In this document: in pieces, positions 6,842 to 15,509 of the stretch
Layout of the letters: each line of letters starts with the position of its first letter
Position numbering within the stretch: position 1 is the stretch's first letter
From: Lachnospiraceae bacterium Phil5
Lineage (GTDB): Bacteria; Bacillota; Clostridia; TANB77; CAG-508
NCBI GenBank assembly: GCA_002633185.1
Contig: NWBM01000003.1
Span: forward strand, 1-36,106
Reading direction: 5' to 3'
Length of the DNA stretch: 36,106 nucleotides
Made by a program: the position numbers and the translations under genes
Notes under the pieces: generated by a model
The model's database searches: none
What the model was told of the DNA's origin: nothing
Seen by the model: only the letters and a program-made list of their open reading frames with translations

Positions 6842-7597
6842 TTATTTAATTTTATATATTGCAGTTAAATTATTTTCATTTTCATGATTTTCTTCTACAT
6901 ATATGTTTTTTTCATATTTTATATTATTTTTATCCAAACATAATTCAAGAAAACATAAGAATATACCTATATCAATTTGATTATAATATATAACCCTATC
7001 TTTAGGCATTATTCCTCTTTTGCCTTCTTTTCTGTATCTATATACTTTTATTTCATTTTTAGATGATTCAACCCTCCATGGTTGTGTATTACATGCACTT
7101 GGAGTAAAACGAACAATATTTGCTATGTCTATATAATTTTCTCCACTCCATATTTCTTGTATTTCTTTTCTTTTGCTCTTATACATGTCTTTTCTAAACT
7201 TTTCTTCAGAGTCTACTTTTGCTATTGCTATCATAATAACAAAATCTAGTCCATCTTTTTGTGGCTCATCTACTTTTCCTATTCCAAACCATAATGTGCC
7301 TATGTTTTTAGAAACTAAATATAAGTCTAACTGCTCTCCTAAATACCCTATATTTTGTAAATAATTGTCCTTTTTTTCTGAATAAAATAATATACAGTAT
7401 TCTTGACCGCGCTTACAACTAGCTCCTTCTTTTACTATTTCTATTTTTACTTTTATATCTTCTACTAATGGTGTTAGTTTTTTGAACTGATTTTCTATGT
7501 CTCTTATTTCTTCATCTGTAATATGTTCTTCGCCTATGTTTCTAAATAAATGAAAAGATTTTCTTTTAAAAATCATATTATATAATTCGTTATTCAC
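6842..7597 (-). CDS. Nitroreductase-family FMN protein (TM1586-like)
   Basis: 251 residues in a two-lobed nitroreductase arrangement: the N-terminal half includes NIGYLGEQLDLYLVSKNIGTLWFGIG, and the C-terminal half has FTPSACNTQPWRV, typical of FMN-binding nitroreductases of the TM1586 type. Such proteins bind FMN and reduce nitro or quinone compounds with NAD(P)H; physiological substrates are rarely known. The start at 7597 overlaps the upstream P-loop gene by 8 bp, implying coupling. Cytosolic, no signal peptide. Confidence 0.85.
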   Translation of the reverse strand: MNNELYNMIFKRKSFHLFRNIGEEHITDEEIRDIENQFKKLTPLVEDIKVKIEIVKEGASCKRGQEYCILFYSEKKDNYLQNIGYLGEQLDLYLVSKNIGTLWFGIGKVDEPQKDGLDFVIMIAIAKVDSEEKFRKDMYKSKRKEIQEIWSGENYIDIANIVRFTPSACNTQPWRVESSKNEIKVYRYRKEGKRGIMPKDRVIYYNQIDIGIFLCFLELCLDKNNIKYEKNIYVEENHENENNLTAIYKIK

Positions 7598-8123
7598 TGT
7601 TTATCACCATCCTGATTATATTTCTAATAATTATTTCTATTTTTTCTTCAATTTCCTTCGTGCCATCAATTTTCATCTTCTTGCATTTTAAGCTATCAAA
7701 CCAGCTCTCAACAACAGATTCATCTTTATTGTAGACCATTTTCCAGAATTCCGCTTCTTTTTCATATAAATCTCCACCCTCTAAAACTCTGTCTCCAAAC
7801 TGTTTATATGATCTTTCTTTAACTCTGTTTAATCTTGTTTCTCTATCTAAACAAATATATATAGCTAAATCGCATTTGCTGCCTATGTTTCCGTAGTCAC
7901 CTTTGCATGATGTGAAAATAATATTTTGGTTTTGTGCAAAATCGCTCTGAACCTCTTTAGCAACTTCTTCTTTCGCTCGAGCCTTGCCATACTTATATTC
8001 ATCATCATTACTAAAATAATAATCCTCAACATCTTTATGAACATAATTAATTCTTTGTGCCAATTCTCTACCCAACGTAGTCTTCCCACTACCATTCAAT
8101 CCACAAATAATCATTCTACTCAT
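7590..8123 (-). CDS. P-loop small-molecule kinase-like protein
   Basis: 177 residues from the ATG at 8123, which follows AAAGGTGATAAT; an ATG 7 codons upstream lacks a good site. The Walker A motif GLNGSGKTT is near residue 10, followed by a shikimate/gluconate-kinase-like order of elements (LGRELAQRINYVHKDVEDYYF). A lid-like Arg-rich stretch (DRETRLNRVKERS) lies in the middle. The substrate is not evident; annotators often call such proteins AAA family ATPase or shikimate-kinase-like. It overlaps the nitroreductase gene. Confidence 0.8.
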   Translation of the reverse strand: MSRMIICGLNGSGKTTLGRELAQRINYVHKDVEDYYFSNDDEYKYGKARAKEEVAKEVQSDFAQNQNIIFTSCKGDYGNIGSKCDLAIYICLDRETRLNRVKERSYKQFGDRVLEGGDLYEKEAEFWKMVYNKDESVVESWFDSLKCKKMKIDGTKEIEEKIEIIIRNIIRMVINSE

Positions 8124-8156
8124 ATTATCACCTTTAATAATCACAAACTAAATATT

Positions 8157-9356
8157 TTATTTATACCCTTTCGCAACCTCACTAAATCCTTCAGGAATAC
8201 CTGCCTTGCTACCAATATAAATCTCATTACCATTTTGCGCCACAGTTTCATTATAAATTGAAGTCTTAATAGAACTTCCATCCTCCAAAATATACTTGTC
8301 TCTCTCGTTTATAACATCGCTCCACATTTCTCTAACCTTATCTTGTGTTGTTGCTGCAGACGAAGATGAATACGTGCTATCAATATAATCGTTCATAGCT
8401 TGTAATCCAGCTTTAGCCTTTTCTGCATAAATTGATGTGTACGCATTTACAATAGCACTTGAAACATATTCAATCATTTGGTAGTAATCTTTTGTAAATG
8501 AAGAATTTGCCATTATAAATTCATAATCTTCATAGTACTCGTCATAAGCCTCTTTTGTAGCGCCTTCATATACAATTACATAAGGCATATACCATTGAAT
8601 TGCCGTACTATTTAGCGCGCTTGAAATTGAGTTTTTTAATTCTGTAGAAACAGCTGAAACGCTTGTTGAAGCTTCATAATATGCTGAACCATTTTTATAT
8701 TCCTTTTTTGCTGATGTATAACCTTTATCTCCAATTGTTATATATACTCCATAATTTTGTGCCTGTAAATTTGTAGCATCTTGTTTTGCTAGTTGAATTC
8801 TTAAATTATGTAATACCTTTAATTGATTTAAAACTTCGTTATCAACATTTTTATTTTTCACAATATTTGATACCTTGAAAATTCTGTTCATATAGTAATC
8901 TAAATATGTGCTTGCATTCATTTGATGCAAATATGTTGTATAATATGCTGTATTTTGACCTTCTGCATATTTTTTATTTTCTACAAAAGAGTGTTGTGAA
9001 AAAATAGTTATATTTGCTTTTTTATCTGGACTTGATATTACAATTGTTTCGGCAAATGGATATGATGAATCGACCACATCTTGTGTATATATTTTTGCTG
9101 TCCAGCCTTCTGGCACAATTGAATTGAACATATTGATATTTTTATCATATAATGAAACTATTTCATAAAATCTTCCTTCTTCCTCTTCTGTAGGTATTTC
9201 ATTTATGGTATTTGTTGTACCTGATTTACTGGTATTATTTGTAGTTGATTTTTCGTCCTCATCTGTTTTCTTTTTATCTCCACATCCTGATAACGCTATT
9301 AAGCTCGTTGCTAATATTGCTATAATTACAAGAAATGATAGTATTTTTTTCTTCAT
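8157..9356 (-). CDS. Lipoprotein of unknown function (399 aa)
   Basis: An N-terminal signal with lipobox LSGC is followed by a Ser/Thr/Asn-rich linker (about residues 30-60) and a ~340-residue extracellular domain I do not recognise. The body is mixed alpha/beta and Tyr-rich, and contains EGWTAKIYTQDVVDSSYPFAET, a segment reminiscent of stress-response (PsbP/YhcN-like) lipoproteins, but this is not a firm assignment. It starts 4 bp after the stop of the acidic-tailed gene upstream and so is probably co-transcribed with it. Composition is typical of the AT-rich host. Confidence 0.8.
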   Translation of the reverse strand: MKKKILSFLVIIAILATSLIALSGCGDKKKTDEDEKSTTNNTSKSGTTNTINEIPTEEEEGRFYEIVSLYDKNINMFNSIVPEGWTAKIYTQDVVDSSYPFAETIVISSPDKKANITIFSQHSFVENKKYAEGQNTAYYTTYLHQMNASTYLDYYMNRIFKVSNIVKNKNVDNEVLNQLKVLHNLRIQLAKQDATNLQAQNYGVYITIGDKGYTSAKKEYKNGSAYYEASTSVSAVSTELKNSISSALNSTAIQWYMPYVIVYEGATKEAYDEYYEDYEFIMANSSFTKDYYQMIEYVSSAIVNAYTSIYAEKAKAGLQAMNDYIDSTYSSSSAATTQDKVREMWSDVINERDKYILEDGSSIKTSIYNETVAQNGNEIYIGSKAGIPEGFSEVAKGYK

Positions 9357-9359
9357 ATT

Positions 9360-9857
9360 TTATTCCTCCTTTTTTTCTTCTTCCTCATCTTCATCTTTTT
9401 TCTTTTTCTTAAAAATTTTTCCAAATAAATCCGCATATTGTTTAGCTTCCATTATTTCTCCAATAACAGGCGCATTTCTTGCCGTTCTTTCCGCTTCTTC
9501 ACGCATTTGCCTTCTCATTGGCATTGTTGCGCTATCTACCTGATATTTTATTTCACTTTCAACATCTTCTAAAACATATTGTGCATCACTTTTAACCTGT
9601 CTATTTTCCACAGTTTGCACTGCTTTTTGTGGACAAGTTGTAACAATTTCTGTGAAAATTTCAATGTATTCTTGATTTAATTCGCTTGTTGCAAATTTTG
9701 TTTCAAAGTCCATATTGTCTGAGCAGCTTTCACCAAATTCATTTATTCGTCTGAATAAATCCTCTATTTTATTAATTAAGTTATTATCTGTAATTTCATA
9801 TGCGTTAAATATTGCATTTCTTCTTCCTTCAATACTTGTTTTTACTAAATCGTTCAT
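9360..9857 (-). CDS. Hypothetical protein with Lys/Glu-rich tail
   Basis: 165 residues from the ATG at 9857, chosen because TTAAGGGGGGAAAATAC precedes it; the frame is open for 23 further codons upstream without a site. The protein looks all-helical (LINKIEDLFRRINEFGES, NQEYIEIFTEIVTTCPQKAVQTV) and ends in an alternating Lys run and Glu run (KKKKKDEDEEEEKKEE), a disordered charged tail. No signal peptide, so cytosolic. It is the first gene of the lipoprotein/kinase/nitroreductase/VanY run. Family unknown. Confidence 0.75.
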   Translation of the reverse strand: MNDLVKTSIEGRRNAIFNAYEITDNNLINKIEDLFRRINEFGESCSDNMDFETKFATSELNQEYIEIFTEIVTTCPQKAVQTVENRQVKSDAQYVLEDVESEIKYQVDSATMPMRRQMREEAERTARNAPVIGEIMEAKQYADLFGKIFKKKKKDEDEEEEKKEE

Positions 9858-9910
9858 GTATTTTCCCCCCTTAAATTTAATTATATTTCTTACTGCAAGT
9901 ATAACAAAAA

Positions 9911-9939
9911 GGTAGATAATTTTCAACTAATTATCTACC
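9911..9939 (-). terminator. Terminator of the surface-protein gene
   Basis: An 11-bp perfect stem (GGTAGATAATT / AATTATCTACC) with a 7-nt loop is followed on the minus strand by TTTTTG, directly after the stop at 9947. Confidence 0.9.
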
Positions 9940-9946
9940 CTATTTT

Positions 9947-11518
9947 TTATTTAATATTGTCTCTTTTTACAACCTTCATTATTACTGCAATAATAGCCCC
10001 TAAAGCAATTATCCCTCCAACAACTTCAGCCACAATTATTATATTTTTCTTGGCTTCATCATTTAATCCATTTTCTTGTGTTTTAGCAGCATTTGTAGTA
10101 CTATTAGCCGCACCTTTATAATCTGTAGATGTAATTGCATTTTCACCCACATATAAAGTATAACCATTTAAATTAATATTACTATTATCCGAAACTTCAT
10201 TATTTAAAACTGTTATATAAGAATTGCCCGTCAAAGTTAAAGTTGAACTACTATCTAAAGTTACATTTAAAGTTTTCGCACTATTTTCACTATTAATTGT
10301 TCCAACATAACTACTTCCGTTTTTTAATGATAAATCTAATGTAGAAATATTATCAACTAAAATATCTCCCTCAATCTTTTGATTTGTAGCATTTAATGTA
10401 ACTTCACCACCATTCTTTCCAGATGTTCCCCATTTTCCAGCACTTATTTCTAAAAATGCACCATCTGCATCATTATTTATTATTTCATTATTTTCCAATT
10501 CAATAAGTGTTTTAGTATTTGTAACAAATATTATTTCACCTTTATTATTTACAATTTTTGAATTTTTTGCTGTAAAAGATGATGTTCCAACTTCAGCATC
10601 TCCAGACATTGATTGATAAATAAATATGTTTTTATATGTTTCTGAGTTTGAATTTAATTTTGTATTTGTTGCATCCATTGTTACATTGTTTAAAGTAACT
10701 GAATTTTTTCCTTCAACAACAACTCCTTCTGATGCAGTTGATGTTAGAGTTGCATTATTTACTGTTATGTCTGCTGTTGAATAAATTACTGGTGAACCTG
10801 TTCCATGTGATGTGTAATTTCCTCCATTTACAGTTAGTGTTCCGCCACCTCTATCGCTTCTAATTGGTGCTGATGAATTTCCATCTGTTTCAGCTGTTAC
10901 ATTGTTTGCTGTAAGAGTTCCTCCTCCTGTTACCATTATTGCACCTGAATTATTGCTTGATGTTTTTATGTTTGTGTCTGTTACATTTATTGTTCCATTT
11001 GAATATGCAAATATTGCGTTTGCATGTGAACCATTTGTTGTTACAGTTCCCCCACTTATGTTTAACGTTCCTTCTTTCACTAAAATTCCTGCATTTGTTC
11101 CGTAAAAATCCGAATTATCTCCATCTGAATCTCCAGTTTTTGTTACAGTTGGATTTGTAATTGTTGATGTTCCTCCTGTTACTAATAATGCGTTTTGAGA
11201 GCCTGTTGTTGATGAATATGTTTGTCCATTGTTTGTAGTATCACTTGAAATTTCTGTTGCTCCTGTGTGTGATACATTTGCGCTACTACTTCCTCCAGGC
11301 GCACCTCCAGGGCCTCCCCCAGTTGTTCCTCCATCACCGTCTGGCTTATCTGGTGGTTCTTCTCCATTAGGTTTTTCTGGCGGTTTTCCTCCGTTTGCCA
11401 TGTTTGATGGAGCCTCTCCACTTGGTGGTTCTGGTGGATCAGCAAAAACTACTGTGTAGTTTAATGTTAACATTAAAATAATTGTAATGGCCAACACTGT
11501 TTTAATAATTTTTTTCAT
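9947..11518 (-). CDS. Large secreted, membrane-anchored repetitive beta-helix-like protein
   Basis: 523 residues from the ATG at 11518, better spaced from AAAGGAAG than the ATG two codons upstream. Order: signal peptide (to about VVFADPP), a Pro/Gly-rich low-complexity stretch (about 30-80, PPEPPSGEAP..., GGTTGGGPGGAPGG), then ~380 residues of short Thr/Asn/Gly-rich repeats of the LNISGGTVTTNG, LTVNGGNYTSHG, ITVNNATLTSTA kind, which predict a right-handed beta-helix. It ends with a single membrane helix (IIIVAEVVGGIIALGAIIAVIM) and Lys/Arg. This is an adhesin-like surface protein. There is no LPXTG; anchoring is by the C-terminal helix. The ligand is unknown. Confidence 0.85.
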   Translation of the reverse strand: MKKIIKTVLAITIILMLTLNYTVVFADPPEPPSGEAPSNMANGGKPPEKPNGEEPPDKPDGDGGTTGGGPGGAPGGSSSANVSHTGATEISSDTTNNGQTYSSTTGSQNALLVTGGTSTITNPTVTKTGDSDGDNSDFYGTNAGILVKEGTLNISGGTVTTNGSHANAIFAYSNGTINVTDTNIKTSSNNSGAIMVTGGGTLTANNVTAETDGNSSAPIRSDRGGGTLTVNGGNYTSHGTGSPVIYSTADITVNNATLTSTASEGVVVEGKNSVTLNNVTMDATNTKLNSNSETYKNIFIYQSMSGDAEVGTSSFTAKNSKIVNNKGEIIFVTNTKTLIELENNEIINNDADGAFLEISAGKWGTSGKNGGEVTLNATNQKIEGDILVDNISTLDLSLKNGSSYVGTINSENSAKTLNVTLDSSSTLTLTGNSYITVLNNEVSDNSNINLNGYTLYVGENAITSTDYKGAANSTTNAAKTQENGLNDEAKKNIIIVAEVVGGIIALGAIIAVIMKVVKRDNIK

Positions 11519-11577
11519 AGACATCTTCCTTTCTAATTTTTATATACTATTTTTCTTTATTTGCACCTCTTTATTCT

Positions 11578-11864
11578 TTAATTTATATAATACATTATCT
11601 CCTTACCTAATTTTCGTGCATATTCTATTTTGTGCTATTGCCAATGTAATTGTTTACATTTACAACAAAAATAACATCAGATAATTCTATTTTTTTGAAA
11701 TGTGATTCTTTTAATTTTATTAATTGCTCTTCTGTTCTTTCTATATTTTCTGACGTTGGATAAATTGGTGTAAGAACACAATTTCCTTCTAATGCTAATT
11801 TTTCAGCCACTGCCATCATTTCTTTTTGAAATTTTAAGCTTCCACATAAAGTTATTATCTTAAT
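11578..11864 (-). pseudogene. DUF4406/nucleoside deoxyribosyltransferase-like protein, decayed
   Basis: The frame reads IKIITLCGSLKFQKEMMAVA and continues through CVLTPIYP and LSDVIFVVNVNNYIGNST, a pattern seen in small DUF4406-like or deoxyribosyltransferase-like proteins. Two lesions are visible. A good ribosome binding site (GGAGGAATAACA) is followed by ATT at 11862-11864, where ATG is expected. Near 11640 the frame stops (NSTK then TAG), while the next frame continues IEYARKLGKEIMYYIN to a stop at 11578, implying a small deletion. Translation from an internal ATG at 11819 would lack the first strand. It lies 18 bp after the MazG-like gene and would be its operon partner. Confidence 0.7.
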
Positions 11865-11881
11865 TGTTATTCCTCCGTTTT

Positions 11882-12205
11882 TTACTTTTCTTGCTCTTCT
11901 TCAAATTCTTTTACTCTTGTATTTACTCCGTCAATAACTTTATATTCTCTTTTTGAATTTTTATAAACCTTTTTCTGAATCTCATCTTCTAAATCAATTC
12001 CTAATATTTCCGATAATCCTAATAAATATATTGCAACATCAGCTAGTTCTTCACCTAAATCATCTTTCTTTTTTCTCCATGCTTCATATGCTTCTGCTAC
12101 TTCTCCATAAGTTAAACAGAATTCCTTATTAATGTCTGTTACATTAAATCCTTTATCTACTTTGTTTTGATATATTTCTTTTTGTAATTTTTTTAAATCT
12201 ACCAT
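11882..12205 (-). CDS. MazG-like nucleotide pyrophosphohydrolase
   Basis: 107 residues. The all-alpha NTP pyrophosphatase metal motif is visible as EVAEAYEAW (E-x2-E type) followed about 15 residues on by LGEELADVAIYLLGL (E-x2-D). This short form matches the MazG-like/dUTPase-like family that hydrolyses (d)NTPs to monophosphates, with a housecleaning role. The ribosome binding site GGAGG precedes the ATG at 12205. Neighbours are an ASCH remnant upstream and a decayed DUF4406-like gene downstream, all minus strand. Confidence 0.87.
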   Translation of the reverse strand: MVDLKKLQKEIYQNKVDKGFNVTDINKEFCLTYGEVAEAYEAWRKKKDDLGEELADVAIYLLGLSEILGIDLEDEIQKKVYKNSKREYKVIDGVNTRVKEFEEEQEK

Positions 12206-12239
12206 ATTAATTACCTCCAGTCTTGATTATTTATTTCTA

Positions 12240-12356
12240 TTAATTTTTATTTTTATTCCTAAAACACCTTTCATCGAATAATCTAAATTCTACTGTTTTG
12301 GTACCATTCTTTATTCTCTCAAATGGACTTTCCTTTAATTTCATTTTGTGTAACAT
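12240..12356 (-). pseudogene. ASCH-domain protein remnant (N-terminal 38 residues)
   Basis: A well-formed start (AAAGGAGAGATATAA ATG at 12356) leads into MLHKMKLKESPFERIKNG then TKTVEFRLFDER, which matches the start of ASCH-domain proteins (KL..xPFexIKxGxKTvExRLxDEK). After DER the similarity ends abruptly, with an AT-rich tail and a stop at 12240. A full ASCH domain is about 110-140 residues, so most of the domain is missing and no continuation is seen in other frames. It is short enough to be overlooked by gene callers. Confidence 0.7.
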
Positions 12357-12372
12357 TTATATCTCTCCTTTA

Positions 12373-12981
12373 TTATTTGCTTATAACTTTCTTTTGCCAA
12401 CTTTTTTTACCACATTCTGGGCATTTCATATATCTTGTTCTATTAATATGCATAGACCACAAAACATTGGAATATGTTGGAACATATTTGTGATGGCATT
12501 TTTGACATTCATAATACCCTGCAGTTTGTTCAATTTTAATTGCGTTAAACATTCCTATAATAAATGTAATCATTCCAAAAGCAATTAATAATATTCTAAT
12601 CCAATTTTGCATTTCTATAAAAGAAGCAACAAAAATTAAAATAAAGAATGTTATTGATGTAGAATATCCAATAAATATTTCTAATCTCAACATTTTTTTA
12701 TCCGCTTCTTCTTTTTGTTTTACCATCTCAATTAAATTTTGTTCTAATTTTTCATTATAATTATTCATTTCGATTACCTCCCCACTTAATAATTCATTTA
12801 CACTTATGTTTAACTCTTTGCATAAATCTAACATTACTCCTGAATCAGGCATTGCTTTTCCAGTTTCCCATTTAGATACAGCTCTATCTGTAATATTTAA
12901 TTTTTCTGATAATTGCATTTGAGTTAAATTATTCTTTTTTCTACATTCAGCTATAAATTTTCCTATTTTAATCTGATCCAT
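12373..12981 (-). CDS. XRE-family regulator with membrane helices and zinc ribbon
   Basis: 202 residues. An N-terminal HTH_3 domain (about 6-62: IAECRKKNNLTQMQLSEKL, then ITDRAVSKWETGKAMP) binds DNA. A charged helix (about 75-100) follows, then two membrane helices (about 103-145) and a C-terminal zinc ribbon with two CxxC knuckles (CQKCHHKY...CPECGKKSW). The combination suggests a membrane-tethered regulator. The ribosome binding site GGAGG precedes the ATG at 12981. A large nested inverted repeat at 13016-13084, immediately upstream, is a candidate operator. The regulated genes are unknown, although autoregulation is common in this family. Confidence 0.85.
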   Translation of the reverse strand: MDQIKIGKFIAECRKKNNLTQMQLSEKLNITDRAVSKWETGKAMPDSGVMLDLCKELNISVNELLSGEVIEMNNYNEKLEQNLIEMVKQKEEADKKMLRLEIFIGYSTSITFFILIFVASFIEMQNWIRILLIAFGMITFIIGMFNAIKIEQTAGYYECQKCHHKYVPTYSNVLWSMHINRTRYMKCPECGKKSWQKKVISK

Positions 12982-13015
12982 TTTTATTACCTCCTTGAAT
13001 TTAGTGTAAATTATT

Positions 13016-13084
13016 ATTATTCAAAAGTACACATACCATTAGTTGAGTGGGGTGTGTTTTTATATCAACTAATGGTTGAATAAT
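13016..13084. repeat. Nested inverted repeats between the NUDIX and XRE genes
   Basis: Outer arms ATTATTCAA 13016-13024 / TTGAATAAT 13076-13084 and inner 12-bp arms ACCATTAGTTGA 13035-13046 / TCAACTAATGGT 13065-13076 are all perfect. No T-run follows on the minus strand, so it is a poor terminator. It may be an operator for the XRE regulator starting at 12981, or a small palindromic element. Confidence 0.6.
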
Positions 13085-13095
13085 ATGTTTTTCGT

Positions 13096-13569
13096 TTATT
13101 TTAAATCATTATTAATTTTATGCACTGGAAATTTCATCTCTTTTAAAATTCCTTTAATCTCTTTTGGCACAACATTATAATCATCTACATTATTTATCTC
13201 AATCCATTCATATTGTAAATAATCATGTCCTTCAATATTTTTTATAGTATCTTCTATTTTTCTATCTTCTTCATCAACAAATTCAGCTTTATGAACAAAC
13301 ATTATCTCATGATATTTGTTTCCTTTTAATTTGAAAAAGTTTTCAATTGTTGAAATATATCCTGTAAGTTCTATTTCTTTTCCCATTTCTTCTAATATTT
13401 CTCTTTTTACTGTCGTTGCTGAATCTTCTCCAATTTTAACTCTTCCACCTATTAATGCGTAATGGTCACTATTTACATTTCTATGTGTTAAAAACTTTCC
13501 GTTATGAATAATAATTGCTGACGCTCTTACGTTTAGCTTATAATCTTCCACATCTATTGTTAAATCCAT
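13096..13569 (-). CDS. NUDIX hydrolase
   Basis: 157 residues. The Nudix box GGRVKIGEDSATTVKREI continuing LEEMG (Gx5Ex7REUxEExGU) is intact, with the flanking ALIGG strand. Such enzymes hydrolyse nucleoside diphosphates linked to another moiety using Mg2+; the substrate cannot be told from sequence. Cytosolic. The ribosome binding site is GGAGGTATATAAAA. It probably forms a single-gene unit between the inverted repeat at 13016-13084 and the GH25 remnant. Confidence 0.9.
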   Translation of the reverse strand: MDLTIDVEDYKLNVRASAIIIHNGKFLTHRNVNSDHYALIGGRVKIGEDSATTVKREILEEMGKEIELTGYISTIENFFKLKGNKYHEIMFVHKAEFVDEEDRKIEDTIKNIEGHDYLQYEWIEINNVDDYNVVPKEIKGILKEMKFPVHKINNDLK

Positions 13570-13646
13570 TTTTATATACCTCCTATAATTTGATTTCCAA
13601 CTACATATTATTATATATCATTAATAATAAAAATACAAAATCAATT

Positions 13647-14352
13647 TTAATAAATATTTATAACCTGACCAACATAAATTAAATTCCTATTTTTTATCCC
13701 ATTAATTTGTACAAGTCTATTTACACTAGTATTATATCTTAAAGCAATTGCACTTAAAGTATCTCCTTTTTTAACTATATAATTTATAATATTTTGATTA
13801 TTATTACTTTCAGAAGACTGTAAATCTACCATTAGAATTTCTTTTGAAAATCTATCTCTATCTACATTTCCATTTATTCCTGCTACTCTACCAGAGCTTG
13901 TGTATTGAATTCCTATATATGTAGCCCAACTTGAATTTACATTTTTTAAGTTGTTGGTATTTCCATAATAAGCAATCCACAATTTCCCTTCACTTGCAAC
14001 ATTATTATTAAATGTATTTTTTATATTATTTAAATTACTATAAACTATTACATCTTTACCCGTAATTTGTTTTAATCTTCTAATAAATGCAACTCCAATT
14101 TCGTTTATTTCTCCCTTTGTTGCGCCATAAAATTGCTCATAGTCCATTGCCAATTTACAATCTACTTCTTTTCCTTCTATTACAGATGCAAAAAAATCTG
14201 CTTGTGCTATAGCTTGATTCACTGTTGTTGCTGTTAAATAATGATAAAAACCTATTTTTAAATTATTTGCTTTTGCATTTTTATAATTAGTTTCTAAATA
14301 TGGATCCACAAGTGTTGTACCTTGACTTGCTTTTATATACAGGCGTTAATAA
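13647..14352 (-). pseudogene. GH25 lysozyme with C-terminal LysM, 5' truncated
   Basis: The frame reads [20 protein letters not shown] and runs through [11 protein letters not shown], the DxE pair in [14 protein letters not shown] and [21 protein letters not shown], all typical of GH25 muramidases. It ends with a LysM repeat ([25 protein letters not shown]). The family's N-terminal strand with the first catalytic Asp (GIDVS.W.G) and any signal peptide are missing. The open frame begins abruptly at about 14352, next to the end of the anti-sigma gene, without a ribosome binding site. An internal GTG at 14309 also has no site. A deletion removing the promoter and first ~60 codons is the simplest explanation. 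Confidence 0.75.
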
Positions 14353-14378
14353 TTTATTTAACACGCTTATTTTTTATT

Positions 14379-15509
14379 TTAATAAATGCTACCTCCACCT
14401 ATAATTTCTCCTGTTGTTACATCTACAAAATAACTAACTCTTTCATCATTTGGATTATAATTTCCATCAAACTTATTTGGAATATTGTATATTATTGTTA
14501 CTAACCAAACCTTTCTAATTCTAGAGTCTGTGCAGTAAAATGTCCAGTTCTCATATGGATAATCTTCTGAAGAAGTTTGTTCATGTAATTGATTATAATC
14601 ATTGGTTCTAAGATATGCATATCCATTCATTGCTTCTATTTTTAATTTAGCTTCTATATTTTTTATTTCATATTTTACATTAATTTTCTGTTCTTCTTTT
14701 AAAGCAATTTCTTTGGCTTCTTCCTCTGTAATTTTAATAGGATTATTTTCGAATTTTTTATCAATAAAAGTAAAGCCTATTATTTCATTTATTTGTGGAA
14801 CGAAAGAAATTTCAATTCGCTCATATGGATTCTCTACTCCATCATATTCTTTGAAAAAGGCAACATTCCAAATATATGACTCAATATCAGATTCCATGTT
14901 AGAACTAACTTTTACATAATTGTATTGCTCAGTATTATAGCCATATTTTTTTGCCAATTCTTTTGCTGTATTTTCAGCTTCTTTTGTAGTCGTTCGATAT
15001 TTTTTTATGTCTGTATACGAAATCTTCTCATTAAGTAAGCTAAATGTTGCTCCGCCATTTGCATCAAAATCTATAAGAATATTTTGTTCAGTTTCAATAT
15101 TCCATGTTAGCTCATAATTATCAGGACTACTTTCTAATTTTATTGTTTTTATTCTATCATTTTTATATCCAAATTGTTCCAATATTTCTTGTCCTTTTTT
15201 TCTAGCTTCATCTTCAGACATTGTATTTTTACTAGTCGCATTTAAACCTTCATTATTTTCTGCAGATTTTCCAGTAACTTTTTGAGGTTCTTTCCATATA
15301 TTTTTTTCATAATTTTCATACACAATTCCCGCAGCAAAAACTATTCCCGAAGTTGCAAATGTAATAACCAAAAATACAGCAACTTTTTTTATAATTGAAT
15401 AATGTTTTTTCTTTTTATTTAATGCATTATTTATAATTGAATCCAACTCTTCTGGAATTTCCATATGTGCATTTAAGTCATTATATATTTTTTTATCTAA
15501 TTTATCCAT
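14379..15509 (-). CDS. Probable anti-sigma factor with PepSY-like extracellular domain
   Basis: 376 residues. The first ~40 residues (MDKLDKKIYNDLNAHMEIPE, LDSIINNAL) face the cytosol and resemble anti-sigma N-termini. One membrane helix follows (about 43-62: VAVFLVITFATSGIVFAAGIV), then ~300 extracellular residues with repeated PepSY/YcdB-like units (SEDEARKKGQEILEQFGY, TKEAENTAKELAKKYGY, TEEEAKEIALKE). Its start overlaps the sigma factor stop by 13 bp, the usual coupling of ECF sigma and anti-sigma genes. It would hold the sigma factor inactive until an envelope signal arrives. The signal is unknown. Confidence 0.8.
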   Translation of the reverse strand: MDKLDKKIYNDLNAHMEIPEELDSIINNALNKKKKHYSIIKKVAVFLVITFATSGIVFAAGIVYENYEKNIWKEPQKVTGKSAENNEGLNATSKNTMSEDEARKKGQEILEQFGYKNDRIKTIKLESSPDNYELTWNIETEQNILIDFDANGGATFSLLNEKISYTDIKKYRTTTKEAENTAKELAKKYGYNTEQYNYVKVSSNMESDIESYIWNVAFFKEYDGVENPYERIEISFVPQINEIIGFTFIDKKFENNPIKITEEEAKEIALKEEQKINVKYEIKNIEAKLKIEAMNGYAYLRTNDYNQLHEQTSSEDYPYENWTFYCTDSRIRKVWLVTIIYNIPNKFDGNYNPNDERVSYFVDVTTGEIIGGGSIY

